This document shows, piece by piece, positions 10,667-21,382 of a stretch of 64,000 bases of DNA (positions are counted from its first letter, which is position 1; every line of letters begins with the position of its first letter). The notes beneath the pieces were generated by a model that ran no database searches, was not told where the DNA came from, and saw nothing but the letters and a program-made list of their open reading frames with translations. The position numbers were made by a program, and so were the translations under genes. The stretch is from Mrakia gelida (lineage: Eukaryota; Basidiomycota; Tremellomycetes; Cystofilobasidiales; Mrakiaceae). The stretch spans positions 186,001-250,000 of the forward strand of contig BRON01000017.1 in NCBI GenBank assembly GCA_024345305.1, written 5' to 3'.

Positions 10667-11921
10667 TTAAGCGGACTTCTTGGCAGCGAAGATAGCCTTC
10701 CTGACGACGTCTCGTCGGGTCTTCTTGAGGAGCCTGGTGGAAACGAAAGCGAAGGAAACGAACGGTCGAACGAGGTCAGCTCTTCGTCTCTCCTTCCTTC
10801 CTCCTTCCCTCCCTCCTTTGTTTGACATCCCTTCACTCCTCCCACCACCCAAACCACCAGCTCTCCCAGCCCGCCACCTCCGCCCAACCACAGAGAAGAG
10901 GGGAAGGGATGGTATGGTATGGTATGGTAACTCACATGATCTCGAACCTCTCGAAATCCGAGCTCTTCTTCCTTCGCTCAAGAGCGGATCTCTTCTTAGC
11001 CCAGGCGGAAGCCTCCCACTTGGCAACGACGTCCGAAGCCTCGAACTGCTTCTTGATAGCGGCAGATCCGGCGGCTCGGGGAAGAGACTTGAGGAGGTAA
11101 GGGGTGAGGATCATGTGCTTGAAGGTCAACGACTGTCGGGGAACCGAGGTCGAGGGTCCGTCGATGAGGGCCTGCCAAAGGTTCGAACGAACGCGACGAG
11201 CAAAAGGGAAACGAGGTGAGCTTATACTGGGCAGTGTGGAGAGGTGGATGGGTGTGAGGAGGGCGAGACGGGACGTACACGCTTGTGGTCAATGACCTCA
11301 GCAATGACGGCGAGCTTTCCGGCGGAGGGTCCATCCTGGATGAGGACGACTCGTCCGACCTGAACGAATCGCTTGAAGGTGGAGGGGGCTTCGACGGGCT
11401 AGAGGATCAAGAAGGGGAAAGGGTGGGAGAGAAGGAGTCAGGATCCATGGTTGAGGAGAGCGAGCGAGGGCTGAAGGAGAGGTGTGTGAGGTTGAGGTCG
11501 AGCGGTTTGGGAAAGGAGGTTGGGCGAGCTTTGGGTTGATGAGGGGAGCTGTAGTCCGGATAGAATTGAGCGAGTTGGAGGGTATGGTTGCTGAGAGTGT
11601 GCTGGAGTGGATGGGGAGGTTGCTGAGGTGGTGGGAGCGACGTGTAGGGTCATAGGGTATGGGTGATTTGGAGGGAGGTGAAGGGTCCGTTTTGGGTGGT
11701 GCTGTTCTCCCTTCCTTCCCTTCTCTTCCTTCTTCCACCAGCTCCCACACCTCCCAGCCACTGTATCGCACCATCTACACCCCTGCACCATCATCCTGAG
11801 GCATCCAAAGCTGAGTCCGAGGAGTCCAGAGGGCGGAGGGAGGAGGGAAGGGGACTCTAGCGAGCGAGCTTGGACTCTTTTTGGAGGCAGGAGGAAAGAA
11901 GAGATCTGTACTAACGGCCAT
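10667..11921 (-). CDS. RPL14: 60S ribosomal protein L14 (eL14)
   Basis: Component of the cytosolic large ribosomal subunit. The first coding exon is only ATG GCC (11921-11916), followed by a long 517-nt intron (11915-11399). Exon 2 starts [20 protein letters not shown]; then come [20 protein letters not shown], the RPL14 core [19 protein letters not shown] and a basic C-terminus ending [13 protein letters not shown] at TAA 10669-10667. Two further introns carry ordinary donors. Length is about 136 residues, normal for fungal eL14. A tiny first exon followed by the longest intron of the gene is typical of ribosomal protein genes and can influence expression or host a snoRNA. The intron at 10749-10932 contains a short ATGGT tandem repeat. 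Confidence 0.9.
10909..10930. repeat. ATGGT/GGTAT tandem repeat in RPL14 intron
   Basis: About four copies of the pentamer GGTAT directly inside the intron next to the donor of the RPL14 FEIM exon (minus strand). A small microsatellite with no further sign of function. Confidence 0.7.
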
Positions 11922-12660
11922 TTGAGGCTTCGGGAGCGAACAGAAAACATACACAAGTCAGCTTTTCGTTCTTCTCACCTGGGTGAAGAAAAAAGACGAA
12001 AGGTTCGGTCTACTCACAAGTCTGTAGGGAGGGGAGAAGAGGAGGAGAAGGGAAGGGAGGATGGCGCGGAGACGAGAATTTGATGAGGAGGGGAGAGGGA
12101 ACGAGAGGTCAGCTCGGTTGCTTTCGTACGAGGTTGGTTTGCTGGTGGTAGAGAGGTGGGGAGGGAAGGTAGGAGGATATTGGGATATAAACTTACGAAG
12201 TAGGTGAAGGACGGGGCTTGGGAGAAACTGCAGCGAACGGAGGAGGGAAGGGGGAGGTCGATTCGAGCTCTCCATTTCGCGCAGGCCTCTTTGCTTCCTC
12301 ACCTTCTTCATCCTTTCTCTCCCTACGACAAGAAAATGAGCTGGGCGCGTCTTCACAGAAGATGTTGAAGAGTCGCAGCTCTCAGAATGTGAAATTTTGT
12401 CTTCAAGCGTGCAAGAACGGAGCCTCGAGACGACGCGTCGCGCTACCACTTCTTCTCGTCTCCCCAGACCTACTGCCTCGCTGGAAGAGCTGGCGAGCTC
12501 AGACGTTAGCTGATTCGCTCCTAGGTGCCTCTTATCTTCTGACCCGAAATTGCAACCAATCTTGACGGCCTCAAACCTCAGCACTCCTCTCTCTCTCCTC
12601 GAAGTTCGAGCTCACCTTCCTCTCCTTCCTCCCAACTCTCACTCTCCTTCGCCTCGCTCG
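11922..12660. promoter_or_regulatory. Divergent promoter region, RPL14 / Bin3-type methyltransferase
   Basis: 739 bp between two divergent start codons. Minus-strand GTGAGT (near 12016) and GTGAGA (near 11978) with CTGAC further on could mark an intron in the RPL14 5' leader. The right end is CT-rich up to ATG 12661. No gene is supported. Confidence 0.4.
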
Positions 12661-14093
12661 ATGTCCAACCCGTACGGCAACTACTCCCACTACTACTCGA
12701 AACGACAAGTCTCCCTCATCAACGGTGATCCTCGAGTAGCTCTACTCCCTCCTGCTTGGATCAAAGGAAACCGAGTCCTCGACCTGGGAACCAACTCAGG
12801 AGTCGTCGCTGTAGAGATCGGTGCGTCTCCGGTCAGTCCTCCTCCCCACGGTTCTCTGAACACACCTGACTGAGAGTTCTCCTTCCTGTCCGTCCTCTCA
12901 GCTCAAAAACTCTCCCCTTCTCAAGTCGTAGGGATCGATATCGACCCAGACTTGATCAAGAAGGCGAACACCCACCTTGCGTTCGTTCACTCCCTTCAAC
13001 AACCATCCCTTCCCTCGGACTCAGCAGCACCAGAAGCAATCTCTTCGATAGCAGAAGAGGATACGAAGGAACCAGCGTACACCTACTTCCCCATCTCCCT
13101 CCCAAAAACACACGGGTTCATCCCTCTTCCAACTCCTCCTTCCTCCTCCTCCTCCTCCTCGAGCTCAACAACATCGACGACAGCCTTCCCTCTCAACCTC
13201 ACCTTCCACACAGCGAACTACGTCTTTACTACTCCACCGTCAACACCAGAGAGCTATCATCTCATTCTTGCGTACGTCTCGCTCCTTCCTACCCTCTCCT
13301 TCTGCCTCTCTCGAAGCTCAAAGCTCGCGAGCTCACCTCGCTCCTTCCCTCCCTCCCTCCCTCCCTCTCGCGTTCTTCTCTGCTCAGCTTCTCCATAACC
13401 AAATGGATCCACCTCCACCACCTCGACGCCGGTCTCACGACCTTTTTCCAGAAGATCTACGACGCACTGGAACCGGGAGGGAGGTTCGTGCTTGAGAAGC
13501 AGGCGCGGGGAGGGTACAGAGATGGTGCGAAGAAGGGTGCTGGACAGGTTCGTTTGAGCTTTCGTTCTTCCGACCCCCTTCTTTTGGTCATCAACCTCTG
13601 AGACCACTGGAGTAGAAGGACGAGGAGCGACGTCGCTGACTGTCCGTCTCGCTGGTGTTCCCTCGTCCCCTCCTCCAGCTCAAAACGAACCTCCCTCTCC
13701 TCCAACTTCGTCCCGAAGGGTTCGCGTCCGTCCTCACGGAGATCGGGTTCGAGGAGGAGGAGCCGCTCAGGAAGGGCCATGTGCATGTTCCTGGAGAGAA
13801 GGAAGGTCAGTCCTTCTTCGTCCTCCTCCGCTTCGTGCTCGTCGTTCGCTCTTCGCGTCGCTGATCAGGTTTCGACGCGTTCTTCTTCTGCTCTCTCTCC
13901 TCACACAGGCTTCGATCGACCCATGGAGGTGTTCAGCAAACCCCTCGTCACCCCCGAGGTGGCTTCGTCGATGGAGGTAGACGAGTCGAGCGTCGTAGGG
14001 CAGGAGGAAGGAGGGAAGAAGTCGAAGTCGAACAAGATCAAGGGCGAGAAGAGGAAGCGGGACGAGACCGCTTCTGCTTCTGCTTCTTTTTAA
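12661..14093 (+). CDS. Bin3/MePCE-type RNA 5'-cap (gamma-phosphate) methyltransferase
   Basis: SAM-dependent enzyme of the Bin3 family, which methylates the 5' gamma-phosphate of small RNA polymerase III transcripts (7SK in animals; fission-yeast Bmc1 works on U6 and with telomerase RNA). Seen: the N-terminal signature YYSKRQVSLINGDPRVALLP, SAM motif I NRVLDLGTNSGVVAVEI, GIDIDPDLIKKA (acidic motif II), and the Bin3-specific block ITKWIHLHHLDAGL followed by LEPGGRFVLEKQ. About five exons. An insertion near 13000-13200 includes a Ser run (TCC repeat at about 13140-13160). The C-terminus after the catalytic domain is Lys-rich (GGKKSKSNKIKGEKRKRD), a likely nuclear signal and RNA-binding tail. 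TAA 14091-14093. Confidence 0.85.
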
Positions 14094-14154
14094 CGAATTG
14101 AATGAACAACGAACGAACGATCACGGTCTGATGTGTCGATGTACGTTTGATCGC

Positions 14155-15159
14155 TCATAAACTAAACCCTAAGAACCTCCCACCCGTCGACGACCCAGGC
14201 AGTCCAATCCGAGCAGCCAGCATGCGGTACTGCATCCCTGCTAGTTTGCGCGAGCGGAGGAGGAGGATGACCATTGAGAGGACGAAGAAGAGGAGGTTGG
14301 TTGTCTGCGACACCGACACAAACGACCGACACAAAAACAAAAACACGAAGTCGAGCGAGTCAGTCGAGGAGGGAGGGAAGGGGAGAGGGGAGGAGGGGAG
14401 AGGAGAGAAGAGAGGAGAGAGGAGAGGGAGGAGGGATGGGCTGAGAAGAGGAACTCACCACAAACTCCCAATAATCATTCCGTTCCACTGTGATAACTTT
14501 CCCGCAGGCTTCCCAAGCTGGAATTTCCTTCTCGTGTTGCTGCTCTCCTTCTGAGAGGGATGGGTCGTGAGGTTCTAAGTGATGGAGGTGGCCTTTAGGG
14601 ACGCAGTGAAGGAGTCGGCGGTTCCCGTAGGGTTGGCAGAAGGGTTCGGATTTCTGAGGGATGAGAGACGAGGAGTAGGTTGATGTTTGATAGGGCGATG
14701 GGGGTGGGTAAGATGGGGTGCGAGAGAGGGAGGTGAGGAGGAGGGGGAAGAAGGAAGGAGGGGAGGGAGGGGGAAGGTGAGCTCGCTCGATTCGGTTGAC
14801 ACCTCTGCTGAGCTAGCTGATGCGCAGATCTAGAGAGGACTTGAGACGAGACTACGAACCTGATCCTTAGGACAAGCTTCACAATTCCCATACGGCCGAC
14901 AGTCGTAGTCCTCCTCCTCGTCGAGGGCTCTCCTTCCTGGGAGGTGAAGCTCATCGATCCGCCAGCGTTTCGAGGACGTTAAGGTTGTGTTGGATGGAGG
15001 GGATTCGAGAGAGGAGGGTGATGGTAGGGCTGTTACAGATGGTAAGAGGGATGGGAGGAGGAGGAGTAGGAGTGGGATGGCGAAGAAGAGGGAGGGTAGG
15101 CGTGGTCTGTTCGAAGAGAGGAGGAGGAAGGAAGGAGGAGGGACGTCAGCTCGGGGCAT
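14155..15159 (-). CDS. JTB-like single-pass membrane protein
   Basis: Start MPRADVPPP at 15159. A hydrophobic segment (LPSLFFAIPLLLLLLPSLLP) fits a signal peptide. Next is a cysteine-bearing lumenal part: YDCRPYGNCEACPKDQ, then FCQPYGNRRLLHCVP, then AWEACGKV. YWEFV follows, then a transmembrane helix (TTNLLFFVLSMVILLLR) and a short basic tail ending FLGFSL. The order C-x2-C, spaced cysteines, an aromatic W/F box, one helix and a basic tail is that of the JTB (jumping translocation breakpoint) family, whose role is poorly defined. The assignment is by pattern. A GCTGAC branch-like sequence just inside the predicted start leaves open that the true first exon lies upstream. Confidence 0.5.
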
Positions 15160-15468
15160 CGTCTAATACAGCGAGGGCCGCCTGGGACTGCATCCGGAGA
15201 GAATGGTGGGACGGACCTGTGGGAAGGTTTCCGTGACGGAGAATCCATGGTTCGAGAGCTGGAAAGCGGATGAGAGAGAGGACGAAGAGAGAGGGAGCGA
15301 GCGAGCTGGACGTTTGGAGGTCAGAGAGGTGAGCTCGGGTGTTCGAGCTTCCGCTGAAAGTGGCTCGTTGCTTTTTCTTTGTTTTCTTTCGTAGGAGATA
15401 AAGAGGATGAGAGATGACATGTTCGAATAAGAGAAGACAAGGCAAGGTTCCATACGACGAAACGCTCG

Positions 15469-16148
15469 TCAAAATCGGATCACGCCCAGCGAGACCGCGA
15501 CGAAGAGATGGGTTGCGCCGATTCCGCTTCGAGGGTCTTGACCGAAGGTGCTCGAGGGACGAAGCGGCGAGGAGAGGTAGACTGATGAGCTGAGGACGAA
15601 GTCTGAGTAGAAGGAACAAGTGAGATGAAGGAAGACGAGACGCGTCGAGGTCAGCTCTAGTCCTCTTCGCGACTGTGATCAAACTTGAGGAGACAGGGCG
15701 ACTCACAGTAGTGCATCATGAAGTACATGGAAGGGTAGACAACGGTGAGGGATCGACGACGACGTTCGTGTGGTAGCCGAACTGGAAGAACGGAAACAGC
15801 AGAGTCGTCACGTCAGCGAGCGGTTGAATTCTGCTATTGTGAGGGGTACCAGGCAAAGCCCGAGATAAGAGCTTATCGATATGAAGAACGTACATAGAGG
15901 GAGCCAGCGTCTCCATGTCCGAGGAAGGTTTAAGTGATGGATCCGAACGAGATGCGACGACGACGACGACCGACCGACCGAGGACGAGGATCCGAGACGA
16001 ACAAGTGGTATGAGTTGCGAGGGAGGATGTGGATGTGGTACAGATGAGATGTCCGAGGAGGCGGAGGAGCGAAGGGAGATGACGAGGCTGTTGAATCGGA
16101 AACGGGGAGAGGCAGGAGGGTCGCGTCGTCGAGGAACCTGAAACGAAG
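15469..16148 (-). other. Exons downstream of copy B: C-terminal part or separate gene
   Basis: If the intron begins GTATAAG after the GAG at the end of the F-box-like frame and ends at CCAG (16149), translation continues in phase as LRFRFLDDATLLPLPVSD, then METLAPS, then a hydrophobic run (SLTVVYPSMYFMMHYYFVL), and stops at TGA 15471-15469. Introns: GTACGT donor after METLAPS, and GTGAGT after MMHY. The corresponding block after copy A shares DDAT and DPR..RSVV..ASR, which suggests coding. Alternatively the F-box-like protein ends at TAA 16222-16220, as in copy A, and this is another gene. Confidence 0.35.
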
Positions 16149-16219
16149 CTGGAGACGGACGACGAGAGTCAGCTTCGTCTATGGAAGAGGGCAGAAGCGC
16201 TAAGGAAGGGTTCCTCACC

Positions 16220-17190
16220 TTATACCTCCAGTTTGACACTGAAGAGCGATCTCCACCTCGCGGTAAGCCTGCTCAGACAAATCGCCTCCTCCAGCTCCGT
16301 CTTCTCCTTCTCCGAGCGAGCGACCAGGACGAGGGACCCAGGTTGCATCGAGTTGAGTCCGAGCCCTTCTGTCTCTAGTTCCAGATCCTCAAGGAAGCTG
16401 TTCCAGTGGTGGAAGGGTCCGTCGTCGTGGTGGCTGCCGCAGGGAGGGAACATCGACGCGGCGTGGAAGCGGATTTGGAGAGCCGGTGAAAGAGGTGGGG
16501 AGAGGCCGACGAGACGAACCTGCTCGTTCTGACCTGTGTGAGGGATCAATCCGATGAGATCGAGCTGTGTCAATCGTGACCATCCGAGGTCGACCTCCGA
16601 GGTTCCGAGCCAGGTCCAAGGGCTGTTGTCGGGACCCTCCGCATGGACTTCGAACGCGTGGTACGTGCAGCGGAGGGGGTTGAGACGAGGGAGGAGGGAA
16701 TATGAGAGAGCCTCGAGAGTGAGCCTCACTCCGCACCCATCCTGGTAGTGGATCTGGAGGTTGTCGAGGGGCAGAGGGCCTGGTGCGTCGAAGCGAGAGG
16801 AGGAGATGCGGAGGTTCGGTGGGAGGCTGAGGGGAGCGGCGAAGTCGAGGGTGAGACTTTGTACTTGAGAAAGGGAGAGGAAGATGTTGATTCGTGAAGG
16901 GAGGAGAGTCTGGTCCTTATAATCAGAAAAAGTCAGTTGAATCAGAGGGTAAAGGGAAGGAAGGTCGAGAGAAGGGTCGAGCTCACCTTCGAGTCCTCCT
17001 TCCTCTCGCAAAAGAGCTGCTCCAACCGCCTCGTCTCCTTTACCACCACCTCCTTATAGAGTAGTGGAGCAGTAGCAGATAGAAAGTCAAACGAGACCCT
17101 TCCTAGAACGGCGAGGGTCGAAACGTCGGCCTGTTCGAAGACGAGGAGGAGGACGTCCCACTTCCACGACAATTGGCGAGGAGGAGCGAG
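16220..17190 (-). CDS. F-box-like protein (copy B), 5' end unresolved
   Basis: The first visible exon follows an acceptor CAG at 17193-17191 and reads SWKWDVLLLVFEQADVSTL, then RVSFDFLSATAPLLYKEVVV, an F-box-like helix set such as binds Skp1 in SCF ubiquitin ligases. After an intron with donor GTGAGC, the exon from DQTLLPSRINIFLSL runs to 16220 and carries Leu-rich strands (LTQLDLIGLIPHTGQNEQ). Its last 371 bases are a near-identical inverted match of window positions 1-371. I could not find an in-frame ATG upstream: the candidate next to the GTGAGT donor reads ATG TCA TAA. The gene may therefore start further upstream or be damaged. The target protein is unknown. Confidence 0.5.
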
Positions 17191-17583
17191 CTGGAAGATG
17201 AACAAGAGAAGAAAGATAGACAGTCAGCAGCCAGTCGAGCTTCATGCGATGACGAGCGACTCACTTATGACATGCCGAGTAGAAGTTGTACGAGGGCGAG
17301 AGGGCGAGAGGTTTGAAGAGAATGAAGGGCTGGAGAAGGCAAGAAGGAGGAGAGCGATGGTGAGCTTCGACGTTTCCTCGCTGCTCTCGACGCAGCTGAA
17401 AGACTCGCAGAAAGGACTTGCCAGACTCACTCGATGATCCTAAGAGCGCCTAGTAGCAGCTTGTGCTGTTCTAGAAGAAGAAGTGGTCGGGTCGATGCTG
17501 GGTGTTGCGAGCGAATCGAAGGGGTGCGAGCTCACCCGCCTTCCCTTTCCCTCCCCTCCTCTTTGTTTCTCGCAACGCTCACC
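17191..17583. other. Intergenic between copy B and the next + gene
   Basis: Contains the intron and possible leader of the F-box-like gene (minus) and the CT-rich leader of the gene starting at 17584. No start codon usable for the F-box-like gene is visible in it. Confidence 0.35.
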
Positions 17584-18785
17584 ATGTCCCTCCAGCCAGA
17601 TTCCAAGAAGAGAAAGGCGCCATCATCTTCCTCTTCCTCCTCCGTGGCTCCCATTACGACTGCTCTTCTTCAAAAATCCCTCGCTTCCCTTTCCTCCGAG
17701 TCGTTCTGGGACCTCATCTCCTCCTCCGTCATTCCTCACCTCAACGCGCTTCCCTCCTCCGAGATCAACAAGATCCGATGCTCCTTCCAACGAGCCATCG
17801 ACGCCCGAGCCCACTCCCGCACCATCAACTTCACCCAACGAGAAAGTCAGATCCGAAACAAGATGAGCGAGTTCAATCAGTCCGTCGACGAGACGGATGG
17901 GAGGATCAAGTCAGCGTCGCTCTCTTCTCTCTTTCTCGTTCTTCCACCCTTCGTGTCGTAGCTGAAACCCTCTCCCTACTTGCTTCCTTCTCAGGGGATG
18001 ATCGTCTCAGACATCCTCGACCTCATCTGTCCTTGGGTTCAGGACGTCTTCCACGTGTGCGTCGAGAGTAAACAGGAGTTGGAGGAGGGATCTGAGTCTC
18101 TTGCTGCTATGGTAAACGCTCTTTCCGATATCAGGGACTCTAACACAAGGTCCGTCCCTGTATCCCTCTGAGTTTGTAGCCGGTGGTCAGGCTTCCTTGA
18201 GACGAGAGGGGCCGCTCGAACTGACGAACCTCGTCGCTGACTTTTCTTCTTCCCTCGCCTCCCAATCCTTCTCCAGATGCGAGCTCGACGACATGAGCCC
18301 AAGCCTCCAAATTCAAAGGCAGACTAGGGACAAATCTGGAAACGTAGAAATTGCCTACACCGCCTACACCATCAGTCACTCTCTCGCGAAGACTTGGAGA
18401 GATCTCATCCTCGTCGCTCTCTCGACGAATCAGGAAGACTTCGCTGGCGAAACGCTTCATGACGCGAAGCATGTGGACGAGTTTGCTGGTTGTGTCAGGA
18501 AGGAGGACGAACTTGGTGAGCTGGCTGGATTTCTTCGCTCGGTCTCTCGCGCCTGTTCGAATCGGAAGCTCATCACGCGTTTGCTTCCTCTTTTCTTTGA
18601 TCAGAGGTAGAGAACGAGGAAGGAGATCCTTTCGACGATGGCTGGCACTCTGATGAGATGAAGGGTAAGTCTGTGAAGCTTCTGGTTCGTCTCGTCTCGT
18701 CCCGTCGCGTCGCTCTTGACTGACCTCCCCTCGCTCGTTCCTTCCTTCAGCTGCTCTCCCTCGCCTTCGAGCCCTTCTCAAGTAG
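17584..18785 (+). CDS. Unidentified nuclear-type helical protein
   Basis: Start ATG TCC CTC in the N-terminus MSLQPDSKKRKAPSSSSSS, with a classical KKRK nuclear signal and a Ser run. Exons then encode helical sequence: SESFWDLISSSVIPHLNALP, IVSDILDLICPWVQDVFHVC, and TISHSLAKTWRDLILVAL. Splicing DEL to EVENEEGDPFDDGWHSDEMK (acceptor ATCAG near 18604) and then to AALPRLRALLK gives a stop at TAG 18783-18785; reading through the same stretch instead would stop earlier, at 18610. About 260 residues. I do not recognise the family. The acidic stretch plus basic start suggests a chromatin or RNA-processing accessory protein, which is a guess. Confidence 0.6.
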
Positions 18786-18921
18786 ACTACTGCTCCCTTA
18801 TATACAAGCTGTTCGTATGCTGTGCTGCTCAATCTTGTTGGTTGAGTCGAGCTTTCGGGAACGCGCTCGACACGTGATCAACGCGACGAATCTCACTCTC
18901 CTCCTCTTCCTCCTCCGTCAC

Positions 18922-18956
18922 AACCCAGAAGGATCGCACTGCAATCCTTCTGGGTT
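18922..18956. repeat. 13-bp perfect inverted repeat, 9-nt loop
   Basis: AACCCAGAAGGAT (18922-18934) pairs exactly with ATCCTTCTGGGTT (18944-18956) around the loop CGCACTGCA. It is the strongest hairpin I noticed in the window and lies outside coding sequence. It could be a structured RNA element, a 3' processing hairpin of the upstream gene, or the remnant of a small mobile element. Confidence 0.75.
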
Positions 18957-19142
18957 AGGTTACGCTACCATCGGTGCTCTGAGCCCCTCCTTCTGACCTT
19001 TATTGCTCTGACTTCACAGGCGAATGGCAGAGCTCGACGGCAACCAGCGCCTCGCCTTCAGTCACCCACTCCTCTCCAACTCCCTTCCCCCCTTCCTTCT
19101 CCGCATTCCTCTCGATTTCTTTCAACCGACGGGATCGAATAA

Positions 19143-19167
19143 GAGGGTCTGAAGGTTCTAGACCCTC
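19143..19167. repeat. 8-bp inverted repeat, 9-nt loop
   Basis: GAGGGTCT (19143-19150) and AGACCCTC (19160-19167) with the loop GAAGGTTCT. Same intergenic region and same loop length as the hairpin at 18922. Confidence 0.6.
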
Positions 19168-19492
19168 GTCAAGGATGCCTGAAACAGAGTCTCGACGCGT
19201 TCGTCTCGTCTCAGAGTCGAGTGCGAATCGCTGATTCCTTCGATTAGCTCGTATCTCAGCTGCTACAGTTTGGGGACCTGATCGGTCTCAGTCTCGCACC
19301 ACCCTTTGCTAGACCGAAACGTGGCGAGCAGCTCGCGTGGGATCCGTCGATACAGATCCCCTCGTTTTGTTCCCGGACCGTCCAAATCCTTCTCAAAAGC
19401 AACACCTGATCTTCTTGACCCCAACCATCACCCTCTCTTTCCATCTCTCGACCTTCTTCTACACCCACACTCATTTTTCTCTCCTCACAACG

Positions 19493-21162
19493 ATGCTCGC
19501 CGCCTCCACGCTCTCCCTCCTCTCCCTCGCCTTCGTCTCCCTCTCCGCTTCAGCCGCTCCCCTTCCCTCCAGCGACATCACCGTTCGAGAGATCCCTGGC
19601 ACTCTCAGTAAGAGATTCACCAACATGTGTGATCAGTGGGGAACTGAGACTGAGAACTCCGGTCATTTCCTTGTGAGTCGATCTTCACGACCCGTCGCGG
19701 ACGCCTTCTTCCTGCCTTTTTCTCGTTCTCGTCAAGCTGACCCCCTCGTCGGCGATTTTTACCTTCCCCTATATCGCACAGCTCTACAACAACAGTCAGC
19801 CCACCGTCCTCCGTCTTCTTCTGATCGCGAAGACCGACTCTTCCCCTAACACGACTGACCCTCCTCTTTCTTTTCGTCGCTCTCGTTTCAGTGTGGGGAA
19901 TCGGAGAAGCGACTTCCTACTCCCAGTGCACACAGGCGACCTCTTCGACTGGGACTGGAGCTGTTTCGATGACCGCTTGGAAGACGACCTACAAGTTCAC
20001 CGGAGGTGAGTCCATGAAGCTTGACGGACAACGACTACGACGCGGTAACTCGTTGACGCGTTTCTCTCCTTCTTTCGTTCATGTTTCCCTTATTTCATCT
20101 CGTTGTCTCATGTCACGATGTTACCTCAACCTTCCCTCTCGCAGGAGCTGGGCACGTCAAGTCCTGTGAGTTTTGCGGACGTCGACTCGTGAGGTTTGTC
20201 GACCGCTCGATTTGACCTGTCTTTCCTCTCACAGACCCCAACCTCGCCCTCCAGCAGACTCTCGGCAAGAAGATCTCAGCCATCACCAGTGTCCCTACTT
20301 CATGGCAAGCCCATCTTGCCATCTACTTCTATGAGACGCGATGCTTTGCTGACGCGACGCGTTCTTGATCTCGACAGGGCTTGGACGTACACCTCTGCTT
20401 CTTCGGACCTTGTTGCCGACGTCAGGTCAGTGTGAATGATTTTATAGTCGAAGAATTTTTGACTCAGCACTGATCTTCCTCGTTTTCGTCCGTAGCTACG
20501 ACCTCTGGCTCGGGACGTGAGCACTCCTCCCGTCGTTTTGTTCCGCCCCCCTCGCTGTTCAACCTCGCCATCTTACTCCCCAACTCGTCTCCTTCCTCTG
20601 TTCTGCAGTGATATGACCTCGACCAGCAAGTTCGAGATCATGGTCTGGCTTTCCGCTCGAGGAGGGTGAGTTCGAGACGAGGCTTCATTCGCGACGTCGT
20701 CGTTTGGGGCTCACGACTCACCCTTTTCTCTTCTCTCGCAGCGCTCTCCCGGCTGGCAGCAATATATCGACCGTCAGCATCGGAGGCTATTCGTGGTCCC
20801 TCTACCAGGGAACCGTCGGGACCTGGACTGTCTACTCATTCGTCACCAACAGCGGAGAGATCACCAACTTCAAAAACGATCTGAAGCTCTTCATCACTTA
20901 CCTCACCACCAACAAGGGCATCTCGACCTCTCTCCTCCTCACTGCCGTCCAAGCTGGAACTGAGGTAAGTTCGCTGTTCCCTTGCGACGCTCGCGAATCG
21001 TTCTGACGCGTGCTTTCCTCGACTTCTGCAGCCCTTCTCCGGTTCCGCGACTCTCACCACCACCTCGTTCGTCCCATTCTCAGCTTTCCCGGCCCCTTTC
21101 TCCTGAGATGGTACTGACATCATCCCTCTTCTTCCAGGTACCGAGCCGCTATCGCTGCCTGA
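19493..21162 (+). CDS. Secreted glycoside hydrolase family 12 endoglucanase/xyloglucanase
   Basis: Cuts beta-1,4-glucan or xyloglucan outside the cell. N-terminal signal peptide MLAASTLSLLSLAFVSLSAS with likely cleavage before APLPSSD. GH12 landmarks: FEIMVWLSARGGALPAGS with the nucleophile Glu, a central GYSWSLYQGTVGTWTVYSF, and the acid/base Glu in QAGTEPFSGSATL near the end. Many short introns. The last splice uses a GTTCGT donor and joins TTTS to YRAAIAA at TGA 21160-21162. Length about 240 residues, normal for a single GH12 domain without a carbohydrate-binding module. The fold is certain from these motifs. The exact substrate (cellulose or xyloglucan) is not decided by the sequence. Confidence 0.88.
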
Positions 21163-21382
21163 GTCGTCCCTCAAGTCGACCGTCTTCGCAACTAGAACTC
21201 GAACCAATCCCTCCCTCTCCCTCTCTTCGATCAGCCCAACCCAACCCAATCCACCCCGATCTCTGACTTGCTCTCTCACTTGGCACTCTCGATGCCATGT
21301 CCCACTCTCTTTTCGACCTTGCTCTTTCGAGGCAAGACGCGACGACCGCGAGACGAGAGACGAGAGAAATCGACCATGAAGA

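Larger units (their letters stand above)
18786..19492. other. Intergenic region with two hairpins
   Basis: 707 bp without a supported ORF, between the unidentified gene and the GH12 gene. It contains two perfect inverted repeats (listed separately) about 190 bp apart, and a CT-rich leader up to ATG 19493. Confidence 0.45.

Noticed and set aside
14161..14170. Telobox-like AAACCCTAA
   Set aside because: It falls inside the last codons of the JTB-like gene and is explained by the coding sequence.
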